Part shown: positions 46,438-54,359 of the stretch, one piece after another
How positions within the stretch are numbered: position 1 is the stretch's first letter
Layout: each line of letters begins with the position of its first letter
Source: Carnobacterium_A antarcticum
GTDB lineage: Bacteria > Bacillota > Bacilli > Lactobacillales > Carnobacteriaceae
DNA: 64,000 nt
Direction: 5' to 3' (one strand)
NCBI RefSeq assembly: GCF_042658365.1
Contig: NZ_JBHSQC010000008.1
The notes under the pieces: model-generated
The model's database searches: none
Seen by the model: the letters and a program-made list of their open reading frames with translations, nothing else
Told to the model about the DNA's origin: nothing
Made by a program: the position numbers and the translations under genes

Positions 46438-46491
46438 CTATTGAATTGTTTTCTCCAAGTACTGCCATCGTTTCATAAAAAGAAAAGACAT
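46438..46491 (-). CDS. Upstream ORF 2 of the ABC importer leader (17 residues)
   Basis: AAGGAG precedes an ATG by nine bases; the ORF reads MSFLFMKRWQYLEKTIQ and stops 41 bp before the binding-protein start. It shares the tripeptide RWQ with upstream ORF 1. It lies after the leader terminator, so it would be translated only on full-length mRNA. Possibly a second regulatory peptide; may also be fortuitous. Confidence 0.45.
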   Translation of the reverse strand: MSFLFMKRWQYLEKTIQ

Positions 46492-46533
46492 CTTATTTTG
46501 CTCCTTTATCTCTATTATTTTAAATAATGATGG

Positions 46534-46578
46534 TAAAAAAATAAACAGCTACACAAAAGTACTTGTGGTAGCTGTTTA
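46534..46578 (-). terminator. Leader (attenuator) terminator of the ABC importer operon
   Basis: On the minus strand AAACAGCTAC with inner CACAA pairs with TTGTG and TAGCTGTTT, followed by a run of seven T. It lies about 140 bp before the first structural gene, after a CCACATAGA/TCTATGTGG hairpin. Confidence 0.75.
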
Positions 46579-46713
46579 TATTAAACAACTCCACATAGAA
46601 TAAACGTCTTACTCTATGTGGGTCGTTTTCACGTGTGTTCAAATAAACCAACATAGATACAAGTTCAGAACTTTCCTGAAGGTTGTACCTATGAAGAAGC
46701 TTCATAAATCAAC

Positions 46714-46776
46714 CTATCTATCTTGGCTTTGCCAACGATTATTTAAGTTCATAGCGATAGGTAAAAATGGATTCAT
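46714..46776 (-). CDS. Upstream ORF 1 of the ABC importer leader (20 residues)
   Basis: AGGAG lies eight bases before the ATG. The peptide is MNPFLPIAMNLNNRWQSQDR with one Trp codon at position 15, and it ends before the first leader hairpins. Such a well-supported mini-ORF between promoter and terminator suggests ribosome-dependent attenuation. Confidence 0.55.
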   Translation of the reverse strand: MNPFLPIAMNLNNRWQSQDR

Positions 46777-46817
46777 GGCAAACACTCCTATTGGTTGATT
46801 AAAAACTTATTAGATTT

Positions 46818-46846
46818 ATCTTACTAGTTGCTTTCATAAGTGTCAA
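46818..46846 (-). promoter_or_regulatory. Promoter of the ABC importer operon leader
   Basis: On the minus strand a perfect TTGACA (46846-46841) and TAAGAT (46823-46818) are spaced by 17 bp. The start point near 46811 gives a leader of about 415 nt. Confidence 0.65.
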
Positions 46847-46880
46847 GCCAAATCGTTATTTTCTTTAAAAGGGACTGATT

Positions 46881-47576
46881 TTATTTAGATAAGAAAATAG
46901 GCCGATTAGCTGCAGGCTGCAGCGGACGGTTGGTTTTACCAACGTTCTCTTTGAAAGCTTGCAATAGACCTTTGCGCATATAAGCTTGATGTCGAAAAAC
47001 GATCCAATCAACGGGTCCAGAAGTAGGCGGTGTCGTCAATGACCCGCTATAATGAAAAAATTGTTGTTTGGCCGGTAAAATATTAGCTAAATCTATGGGG
47101 ACTTCTAGCCCTCTCCCAGAAATTCTTGGGTTTAAGGCTAGGCTATCCATACGAGCCATTTCAGGATTTGCCGGCTCTTTGTTTGGAAGGACAGTAATTC
47201 CTAAAACGAGTAATTCATTTTCTCTTGAACGATGAACCAAATGCAATTCTAATGGAAAAGACTCATGGTTGATTTCATGCTCACTAGGTAAGTGAAAGTG
47301 CAGATCCTCTAATATGTATCTTTTGTGATTAAAAAAAATCGAGTTCAACTCTCCCCCTGATAATGGTCTCAAATGTACTGTATGGTTAAAAAAAGAAGTC
47401 TCAAAACGTGTCGTATGGTAACGAATCGTTAACGACTGTTGACTGATTTTGTCTGTGACCTCTTTCTCGCTTAATTGAATGGGAGATTGCAAACTGCCTT
47501 CTTCTGCTGTTTTGAAAGCTTGGCAGATGTCTTTCCAGTGCTCAGGTCCTCGTTCTCCTTCATAATACCAATCCAT
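46881..47576 (-). CDS. Carbonic anhydrase, alpha class, no signal peptide
   Basis: 231 residues with the alpha-class zinc site: two His in EDLHFHLPSEHEIN and the third in LELHLVHRS. The GSLTTPPTSGPVDWIVF strand near the active site is present. The N-terminus MDWYYEGERGPEHW lacks an export signal, unlike many bacterial alpha enzymes, so it acts in the cytoplasm, supplying bicarbonate for carbamoyl phosphate, fatty acid and aspartate synthesis. AGGAGAAAATAA precedes the ATG. Confidence 0.92.
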   Translation of the reverse strand: MDWYYEGERGPEHWKDICQAFKTAEEGSLQSPIQLSEKEVTDKISQQSLTIRYHTTRFETSFFNHTVHLRPLSGGELNSIFFNHKRYILEDLHFHLPSEHEINHESFPLELHLVHRSRENELLVLGITVLPNKEPANPEMARMDSLALNPRISGRGLEVPIDLANILPAKQQFFHYSGSLTTPPTSGPVDWIVFRHQAYMRKGLLQAFKENVGKTNRPLQPAANRPIFLSK

Positions 47577-47708
47577 TTATTTTCTCCTTTAAATTTAGAC
47601 TTTCCTATTTCAAAAAATAGTAACTAGTTGTATTTTACCTTTCTTTAAATACTTTTTTCAACTGTTTTGTATATTAAAAATAAATTTCTATGTGATTTCC
47701 TTGATGCA

Positions 47709-47736
47709 TATACATTCTTATTAAAAATGTTATAAT
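47709..47736 (+). promoter_or_regulatory. Possible rqcH promoter
   Basis: A TATAAT at 47731-47736 with TATACA 16 bp upstream. Confidence 0.4.
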
Positions 47737-47838
47737 TAAAAGCACGATCATAAAAAGGATGAATTGTGTTTGTTTTTTCTTAAAAAGAAAGGCAAATAGC
47801 TATTTAAACAATCAGTTATAAAGAAAGAAGGGAAAAAC

Positions 47839-49539
47839 ATGTCATTTGATGGTATCTTTACCCATGCGATGGTTGACGAGTTAAGATATGCGCTCAACAA
47901 TGGACGAGTATCCAAAGTACATCAACCTTATAAAAACGAGATTATACTTGTTATACGTGCGAATGGAAAAAACCATAAGCTGTTGCTGTCTGCGCATCCT
48001 AGTTACGCTCGGATTCAGCTTACTGAAATTCCATATGAAAATCCAAGTTCCCCGCCTAATTTTTGTATGGTGATGCGGAAACACTTAGAAGGCGCTGTTT
48101 TAGAAGATATTCAACAAGTTGGAAACGATCGAATCATTCACTTTACATTTAAAAGCCGTGATGAATTAGGCGATGTTCAAAATATGATGCTCATCGTTGA
48201 ATTGATGGGGCGACACAGTAATTTATTCTTAGTTGAACAAGACACGCAGCGAATCATGGATACAATCAAACACGTTCCTGTTAGTCAAAATACGTATCGA
48301 GCAGTGATGCCGGGTGCAACCTATGTCACTCCTCCTCACCAAGACAAATTGAATCCATTTGAAACGACTAATTCAGCCCTAATTGAAGTGCTTGAAAATC
48401 CTGTTGATCTTCCGTTAGCTAAAAAATTTCAACAAGCCTATCAAGGACTTGGCTCCGATACAGCCAATGAACTGGTCTACCGCAGCGAGGAACAGTTGGA
48501 TAAATTTCCAGAAGTTGTGCATTCTTTTATTGAAACGATTCGACTGGGGAAAACTGCGCCAACTTTAACACAAGTAAAGAAAAAAACGTTCTTTACACCG
48601 GTCCCTTATCTTAGTTTAAATGGAGAATCTGAGAGTTACCCAACATTGAGTACTCTTTTAGACCACTATTATCAAAGTAAGGCCGAAAAGGACCGTGTTC
48701 AGCAGCAAGGAGCAGACTTGATCCATGTTGTGCAGACAGAATTGCAGCGAAATATGAAAAAATTAAAAAAACTTGAAAAAACAATGGCAGAAACAGAATT
48801 AGCGGATGATTATCGAATCCGCGGCGAAGTATTGACTGCTTACTTGCATGAGCTGCATAAAGGACAAACGGAAGCAACATTAGCGAATTTCTATGATGAG
48901 GATCGGCCAATGACCATTGCTTTAAATCCCAGAAGTACTCCTTCTCAGAATGCTCAAAAATATTTTTCGAAATACCAAAAATTAAAAAATGCGATTATTT
49001 TTGTTACCGAACAAATTCGATTGACCAACGAAGAAATTGATTATCTGGATTCTGTTTCAACACAATTAGAACTTGCAACGCCTAAAGATATAGCTGAAAT
49101 CAAAGAAGAATTGATTCAACAAGGGTATTTAAAAAAGAAAACGAAGAAAAAACAAAAAAGGCAAAAAGCTAGTGCTCCTGACAAGTACGTATCGAGTGAT
49201 GGCGATTCTATTTTAGTTGGAAAAAATAATTTACAAAATGATCAATTGACCTTGAAAACAGCTAGGAAATCGGATATCTGGTTGCATACTAAAAACATTC
49301 CAGGCTCACATGTGATCATTCAAAGCAACGATCCTTCTGAAACAACGATTTTGGAAGCTGCTAATATCGCCGCTTATTTCTCGAAATCGCAGCTCTCAGC
49401 TTCTGTTCCAGTGGATTTAGTAGAAGTTAAAAAAATACGCAAACCCAATGGTGCTAAACCAGGGTTTGTGATTTACGAAGGACAACGGACAGTCTTTGTA
49501 ACACCGGATAAAACGTTAGTTGATAAATTAAAAGTTTAG
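47839..49539 (+). CDS. rqcH: Ribosome-associated quality control factor RqcH (NFACT / fibronectin-binding family)
   Basis: 566 residues. NFACT-N opens FDGIFTHAMVDELRYAL, a central helix-hairpin-helix and long coiled coil (about 290-420) follow, and NFACT-R ends with SSDGDSILVGKNNLQNDQLT, DIWLHTKNIPGSHVII and KPNGAKPGFVIYEGQRTVFV. The Asp-Arg pair needed for alanine tailing is present in SRDELGD. It adds poly-alanine to nascent chains on stalled 50S subunits. Often misnamed fibronectin-binding protein. GAAAGAAGGGAAA precedes the ATG. Confidence 0.94.
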   Translation: MSFDGIFTHAMVDELRYALNNGRVSKVHQPYKNEIILVIRANGKNHKLLLSAHPSYARIQLTEIPYENPSSPPNFCMVMRKHLEGAVLEDIQQVGNDRIIHFTFKSRDELGDVQNMMLIVELMGRHSNLFLVEQDTQRIMDTIKHVPVSQNTYRAVMPGATYVTPPHQDKLNPFETTNSALIEVLENPVDLPLAKKFQQAYQGLGSDTANELVYRSEEQLDKFPEVVHSFIETIRLGKTAPTLTQVKKKTFFTPVPYLSLNGESESYPTLSTLLDHYYQSKAEKDRVQQQGADLIHVVQTELQRNMKKLKKLEKTMAETELADDYRIRGEVLTAYLHELHKGQTEATLANFYDEDRPMTIALNPRSTPSQNAQKYFSKYQKLKNAIIFVTEQIRLTNEEIDYLDSVSTQLELATPKDIAEIKEELIQQGYLKKKTKKKQKRQKASAPDKYVSSDGDSILVGKNNLQNDQLTLKTARKSDIWLHTKNIPGSHVIIQSNDPSETTILEAANIAAYFSKSQLSASVPVDLVEVKKIRKPNGAKPGFVIYEGQRTVFVTPDKTLVDKLKV

Positions 49540-49585
49540 CATTTTTTTGTTAAGATTGGCAATTATAACGAGGGAGGTCTAGAAG

Positions 49586-50152
49586 ATAGAAACAGATGAT
49601 CCAAAACAAGTTGTATTGCAAGTAGGTGCAGTATTAAGAAAGCTTAGAAAAGAAAGACAGTTAAGCCTCGAAGAATTATCTAAATTAACCAATGTAAGTA
49701 AATTAACGCTCGGAAATATTGAACGCGGCGAGACAAACCCAACCCTAGGTATGTTGTGGAAAATTTCAAAAGGATTATCTATTCCTCTTATGACGTTGTT
49801 TGCAACAGAAAATGAAGTGAACCTATCTCGATCAGGAGAAGGATTGAGAATTTCGGGAGATCAAAAATCATGGATGATTGAACCCATTTTTCAAAATACA
49901 AGCAATGAAATTGAAATGTATCGTGCTTACCTTCAGAAAAATAGTTCATATCATCCAGAAAAGCACCATTGGAATACAACTGAAATCGTGACAGTGATGT
50001 CAGGAGAGGTTGAGATTGTTATTAATGAGGAATCGTATACGTTGAGTTCGTATGATTCGATTAGTTTTCGTGCTGATGGTGTGCATTCTTACAGCAATAA
50101 CTCTAATGATGTGGTTGTATTGCATATTTCATTGAAATACGGTCCTTATTAA
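49586..50152 (+). CDS. XRE family regulator with C-terminal cupin domain; probable AUA start
   Basis: About 188 residues from 49586. The helix-turn-helix (about residues 20-70) has SLEELSKLTNVSKLTLGNIERGETNPTLGMLWKI; the C-terminal cupin (about 110-185) has VVTVMSGEVEIVINEESY and VHSYSNNS. No ATG, GTG or TTG has an acceptable ribosome site: AGGGAGGT (49571-49578) lies eight bases before an in-frame ATA (49586), and the first conventional in-frame codon is TTG at 49616 with no site at all. The start is thus either AUA or a mutated AUG. It lies before an MFS exporter gene, which it may control. Confidence 0.8.
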   Translation: METDDPKQVVLQVGAVLRKLRKERQLSLEELSKLTNVSKLTLGNIERGETNPTLGMLWKISKGLSIPLMTLFATENEVNLSRSGEGLRISGDQKSWMIEPIFQNTSNEIEMYRAYLQKNSSYHPEKHHWNTTEIVTVMSGEVEIVINEESYTLSSYDSISFRADGVHSYSNNSNDVVVLHISLKYGPY

Positions 50153-50197
50153 CTAATTCTTTTTTAAATCAGTAGTTTATCTATTACTAAACCATAA

Positions 50198-50240
50198 CAC
50201 TCAATTATCTATCTTACTGGATAATTGAGTGTTTTTTTTA
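50198..50240 (+). terminator. Terminator after the XRE-cupin gene
   Basis: CACTCAATTAT pairs with ATAATTGAGTG and is followed by nine T. Confidence 0.9.
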
Positions 50241-50285
50241 TGGGCTTTTTAAATAAAGTAAAAATTTAAATAGACAAGCCATTAG

Positions 50286-50336
50286 TTGTATATTATAGTA
50301 TATTGTATTCGTTTTTTTGTTTACTATAATATACAA
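50286..50336. promoter_or_regulatory. 15-bp inverted repeat around a promoter, upstream of the MFS gene
   Basis: TTGTATATTATAGTA at 50286-50300 and its exact reverse complement at 50322-50336, 21 bases apart. Between and over them lies a promoter, TTGTAT (50303-50308) and TATAAT (50325-50330) spaced 16 bp, so a repressor bound at both arms would bracket RNA polymerase. The adjacent XRE-cupin protein is the obvious candidate. Confidence 0.65.
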
Positions 50337-50430
50337 AAAGAAAAAGTATTGGAAAGTAACTGTTAGAATGGTAGCAACTAGAAAACTATTTAACCCTATT
50401 CAGTTATGAGCACTATCAGGAGGAATAAAG

Positions 50431-51684
50431 ATGAATTTGCCAAAACAATTTAATACCGACCAACGTATAAAAACAACCATAGAGGTTAAGAAACAATCAA
50501 AAGAATGGGTGATGATTTTAGGCATCGTTTTTATTGCGACTAATCTACGGGCTCCTTTAACTTCAGTCGGGCCGTTGGTTGGACATATTAGAGATCAATT
50601 ACAATTATCGAATACATTAGCTGGTATGATTACTACACTTCCTCTACTCGCTTTCGCCTTTATTTCGCCTTTTGTGCCTAAGTTAGGACGAAAATTTGGT
50701 ATAGAGTTTATGATTTTATTCGCAATTATTTTTTTGACCTTTGGTATCCTCGTGCGTTCTATTTCTGGTACGGCTAATTTATATATTGGAACAGCTATGC
50801 TAGGACTCGCTATTTCTGTGTGTAATGTCTTGCTGCCTAGTCTTATTAAACGAGAATTTCCTGGAAAAATCGGGGTAATGACTGGTGTGTATTCTATTTC
50901 GATGAATTTGTTTGGAGCTATAGCTTCAGGTATCAGCATCCCTATTATGATGAAATCAGGCTATGGTTGGCAGGGAGCTTTAGGAATTTGGGGGATATTA
51001 AGTTTTCTGTCCATTTTCTTTTGGCTGCCGCAAATGAAAAAACAGCACTATCTAAAAACGTCCGAGACATATACCAAACCCACACAAGCTAAAGCCAATT
51101 TATGGCGTTCACCATTAGCTTGGCAAGTAACTCTATTCATGGGCCTCCAATCGATGGTGTTCTATGTCCTAATTGCTTGGTTACCTGAAATATTGATGCA
51201 ACAAGGAATAAGTTCTGATCAGTCAGGATTGCTACTCTCCATGATGCAACTGGCCTTGCTTCCTTTTACTTTTATTATCCCCCTTGTTGCTGGTCGTATG
51301 GCTGATCAACGTTTATTAGTCAGCATAACGTCCATTTTATTAATAACAGGCATTTTGGGATTGCTTTATGGCGGTTCGGGTTTAATTATTTTATGGATTA
51401 TCTTGATTGGTATTGGTGGAGGATGTGCTTTTGGCCTATCAATGATGTTTTTTGGCTTACGAACCGAAAACGCACATCAAGCAGCAGAATTATCCGGTAT
51501 GGCTCAATCTTTTGGATACCTGCTTGCTGCAATAGGACCCATGCTCTTTGGGTATTTGCATGACGTAACGAATAGCTGGGATAGTCCGTTATTGCTGTTA
51601 GCAGGAGCAGCTCTGTTGCTCTTCATTTGTGGTCAAGGCGCAGCTAAAAATCGTTTTATTGGTTCTAGTAACCTATTAAATTAA
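50431..51684 (+). CDS. MFS transporter, CynX/NimT family
   Basis: 417 residues with 12 hydrophobic helices. Family features are ATNLRAPLTSVGPLVG at the first helix, KREFPGKIGVMTGVYSISMNLFGAI in the fifth and LGLAISVCNVLLPSL before it. Relatives export cyanate, 2-nitroimidazole or other small molecules; the substrate is unknown. AGGAGGAATAAAG precedes the ATG. It is preceded by the XRE-cupin gene and an inverted-repeat operator. Confidence 0.88.
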   Translation: MNLPKQFNTDQRIKTTIEVKKQSKEWVMILGIVFIATNLRAPLTSVGPLVGHIRDQLQLSNTLAGMITTLPLLAFAFISPFVPKLGRKFGIEFMILFAIIFLTFGILVRSISGTANLYIGTAMLGLAISVCNVLLPSLIKREFPGKIGVMTGVYSISMNLFGAIASGISIPIMMKSGYGWQGALGIWGILSFLSIFFWLPQMKKQHYLKTSETYTKPTQAKANLWRSPLAWQVTLFMGLQSMVFYVLIAWLPEILMQQGISSDQSGLLLSMMQLALLPFTFIIPLVAGRMADQRLLVSITSILLITGILGLLYGGSGLIILWIILIGIGGGCAFGLSMMFFGLRTENAHQAAELSGMAQSFGYLLAAIGPMLFGYLHDVTNSWDSPLLLLAGAALLLFICGQGAAKNRFIGSSNLLN

Positions 51685-51719
51685 AAAAGAGGATGAGACT
51701 TTTGTCTCATCCTCTTTGC
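51684..51719 (+). terminator. Terminator after the MFS gene
   Basis: AAAGAGGATGAGAC pairs with GTCTCATCCTCTTT. Confidence 0.9.
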
Positions 51720-52051
51720 ATATCCGAATGTTTATTCTAAAACGTGTTCCAAAAAGCAGACCCGACGTCCACTTTATCATGGCAGTTGTAGCTTTAGCTA
51801 CGTACAAACACGATACACTTAGGCGCTAGCCTACAGTGNNNNNNNNNNNNNNNNNNNNNNNNNNNNNNNNNNNNNNNNNNNNNNNNNNNNNNNNNNNNNN
51901 NNNNNNNNNNNNNNNNNNNNNNNNNNNNNNNNNNNNNNNNNNNNNNNNNNNNNTACGGGATGCGAGGTAGAAGATTCGAGTCTAAACGCTTTTTATCTCA
52001 CTCTCTTTTTATTTCGTTCAGTAGTTCAGCAAATGTGTTCGCTGAGCAATA
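51720..52051. other. Non-coding interval with an assembly gap downstream of pyrE
   Basis: The readable flanks (51720-51838 and 51954-52051) hold no gene. The left flank has small perfect hairpins, GTAGC-TTTA-GCTAC and AGGC-GCTA-GCCT, of the kind seen in repeated intergenic elements. No obvious terminator for pyrE is visible, so the operon may continue into the missing DNA. Confidence 0.5.
51839..51953. other. Assembly gap (115 N)
   Basis: A run of N of unknown true length at the 3' end of the pyr operon. Confidence 0.95.
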
Positions 52052-52681
52052 TTATTTTTTCCAATTCACTGGATCTTTTTTCCACTGTTTTAAAAGGCTG
52101 ACATCTTCTTGTTCAATAGCTTTCGTTTCTAAAGCAACTTCAATTAAAGTTGTATAGTTGGTTAATGTTTTTAAAGCAATTTCGTGTTTTTTGAAATTTT
52201 CTAATCCTTTTGGCAATTCATAAGTGAAAATAGCAGCTACTCCAAGAATCTCTGCCCCTTCTTTAGCGGCTGCTCCACAAGCATCAATGACACTGCCGCC
52301 AGTTGAGATCAAGTCTTCGATCACGACCATTTTCTGACCGGGTACTAACCGTCCTTCTATTTGATTGCCTTTACCATGTTCTTTTGCTTTACTGCGTATG
52401 TAAACCATAGGCAAATCCAATACTTCAGCGACCCACGCCGCATGCGGAATTCCAGCTGTAGCGGTACCGGCAATGACTTCTACGGAAGGGTAATTTTCTC
52501 TAATCAAATCAGCCATATCTTGGGCGATTTCTTTTCTAACCGCCGGATACCCCATTGTAATGCGGTTATCGCAATAAATTGGGCTTTTCATTCCACTTGC
52601 CCAAGTAAAGGGATTATTTGGGTTTAAACTTACTGCTTTAATATCTAATAAGTGCTTTGCAATTGTTTTTTCGATTGTCAT
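52052..52681 (-). CDS. pyrE: Orotate phosphoribosyltransferase
   Basis: 209 residues; makes OMP from orotate and PRPP. The PRPP motif VVIEDLISTGGSVIDA, the loop KAKEHGKGNQIEG and TWASGMKSPIYCDNR are all conserved. It starts directly at the end of pyrF, so translation is coupled. Last visible gene of the operon. Confidence 0.96.
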   Translation of the reverse strand: MTIEKTIAKHLLDIKAVSLNPNNPFTWASGMKSPIYCDNRITMGYPAVRKEIAQDMADLIRENYPSVEVIAGTATAGIPHAAWVAEVLDLPMVYIRSKAKEHGKGNQIEGRLVPGQKMVVIEDLISTGGSVIDACGAAAKEGAEILGVAAIFTYELPKGLENFKKHEIALKTLTNYTTLIEVALETKAIEQEDVSLLKQWKKDPVNWKK

Positions 52682-53398
52682 TTAATGGTTGTCTCCGTTC
52701 CATTGATTTTTGATTAAGTGATAAGCTGCTACGGGATCTTGGGCCAATGTAATGGGACGCCCGACCACGATGTGGCTGGCCCCTTCTTCATAAGCTGATG
52801 CTGGTGTAGCGACCCGTTTCTGATCGCCTTTTTCTTCGCCGCTAGGTCGGATTCCAGGTGTGACACATAAAAAGTCTGAAGCGGTATTTTTTTTGATTAG
52901 CCGTGCTTCTAACGCAGAGCAAACAACTCCATCCAATCCGGCTGTTTGAGTCAATTGAGCGTAATGGATAACGCTTTGCAATAAAGGTACTTCGATCAGC
53001 TGTTCTCTCCGCATAGCTTCGGGTGTAGTAGAAGTCAGTTGAGTGACGGCAATTAAATCCGGCCGCGTACTGCCGGCTGGAGTGCCTGCAAGAATACCAT
53101 CCATTGCAGCTTCCATCATTTCACTTCCTCCAGCTGCATGCACATTGATCATATCGATATCCAAAGCTGCCAAACCTTTCATTGAACGCTTGACTGTGTT
53201 CGGTATATCATGCAATTTCAAATCTAAAAAAATCTCATGTCCTAGTTCTTTCATGTACTTAACGATTTCAGGACCGTTTTGATAATAGAGCTCCATCCCT
53301 ACTTTGACAAATAATGATTCATCTTTAAAATGACTTAAAAACTGTTTTATCTCTTCACTTGTTGAAAAATCTAACGCAATAATTGGTTTAGTATTCAC
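52682..53398 (-). CDS. pyrF: Orotidine-5'-phosphate decarboxylase
   Basis: 238 residues; decarboxylates OMP to UMP. The catalytic DLKLHDIPNTV motif, the phosphate-binding CVTPGIRP and HIVVGRPI segments are intact. It overlaps the end of pyrD by 11 bp and abuts pyrE. Confidence 0.96.
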   Translation of the reverse strand: MNTKPIIALDFSTSEEIKQFLSHFKDESLFVKVGMELYYQNGPEIVKYMKELGHEIFLDLKLHDIPNTVKRSMKGLAALDIDMINVHAAGGSEMMEAAMDGILAGTPAGSTRPDLIAVTQLTSTTPEAMRREQLIEVPLLQSVIHYAQLTQTAGLDGVVCSALEARLIKKNTASDFLCVTPGIRPSGEEKGDQKRVATPASAYEEGASHIVVGRPITLAQDPVAAYHLIKNQWNGDNH

Positions 53399-54317
53399 TA
53401 TTCTGGCCTGCCTTTACTTCTTTGATCAAGGACTCAATAGATGTAATTCCTAGTTCATCCATTCGATCTGGTAAAGCTTCAATCAATTCTTTACAAATCA
53501 TAGGGTTGTTATAATTAGCTGTCCCTATGGCTACTGCGCTAGCACCTGCCATCAGCATCTCAAGAACATCATCGACTGTCGAGATGCCTCCCATCCCAAT
53601 GACTGGAATCGATACAGCCCGAGAAACTTGGTAAACCATTCGAACAGCAATGGGGCTTATAGCTGAACCTGATAAACCTCCTGTTTTATTGGCTAAAAAA
53701 GGCTGTTTAGTTTTTAAATCGATGCTCATTCCTAAAAGCGTATTGATCATACTGATGCCATCTGCTCCGCCTGCTTCAGCAGCTTTGGCAATTTCAGTAA
53801 TATCCGTTACATTAGGTGTTAATTTAACATAAATTGGAACAGTAGCCACTGATTTGACTGCTTTTGTCATCTGATAAACAGCTTCAGGATTTGAACCGAA
53901 TGTTAATCCTCCATCTGCTACATTTGGACAAGACAGATTGATTTCAAGAGCTTTCACAATTGGTGAGTGACAGAGTTTTTTTGTTACCGCTACATAATCG
54001 GAAATCGTCGTTCCTGCTACACTTGCGATAATAGGCGTGTCAAATTTTTCTAACGCTGGTAATTTTTCATTTACGATTACATCTACACCTGGGTTTCGTA
54101 AACCGACTGCGTTTAATACTCCATTTTCTAAATGATGGTAACGTGGCTCAGCGTTTCCTATCCGCGGCTCTGCAGTTGTTGATTTGATGATCAGAGCTCC
54201 TAAGACACTATAATCGTAGCGATCCATGTATAGATCGCCAAAGCCAAACGTTCCGCTGGCCGGCATAATAGGATTTTTTAAATCCAATCCCGGTAATGTT
54301 ACTGTTAAACGACTCAT
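53388..54317 (-). CDS. pyrD: Dihydroorotate dehydrogenase, class 1B catalytic subunit
   Basis: 309 residues; oxidises dihydroorotate to orotate with FMN. Class 1B features: active-site Cys in EINLSCPNVADGG, KLTPNVTDI, the INTLLGMSIDLKT loop and GGLSGSAISPIAVRMVYQV. Its family partner PyrK (FAD and iron-sulfur subunit, passing electrons to NAD) is missing: pyrD follows carB after 42 bp with no room for it. PyrK may be elsewhere, or the enzyme may use another acceptor. Confidence 0.93.
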   Translation of the reverse strand: MSRLTVTLPGLDLKNPIMPASGTFGFGDLYMDRYDYSVLGALIIKSTTAEPRIGNAEPRYHHLENGVLNAVGLRNPGVDVIVNEKLPALEKFDTPIIASVAGTTISDYVAVTKKLCHSPIVKALEINLSCPNVADGGLTFGSNPEAVYQMTKAVKSVATVPIYVKLTPNVTDITEIAKAAEAGGADGISMINTLLGMSIDLKTKQPFLANKTGGLSGSAISPIAVRMVYQVSRAVSIPVIGMGGISTVDDVLEMLMAGASAVAIGTANYNNPMICKELIEALPDRMDELGITSIESLIKEVKAGQNSEY

Positions 54318-54359
54318 ATGATCCCTCCAAAAATTGATTACATTGATGTGATTCCTAAC

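Noticed and set aside
46534..46846. T-box riboswitch in front of the ABC importer
   Set aside because: No conserved T-box sequence (AGGGTGG-ACCGCG type) is present; the leader instead has short ORFs and simple hairpins.
51960..52157. A 65-residue plus-strand ORF beside the second gap
   Set aside because: It runs antisense into pyrE and has no ribosome site.
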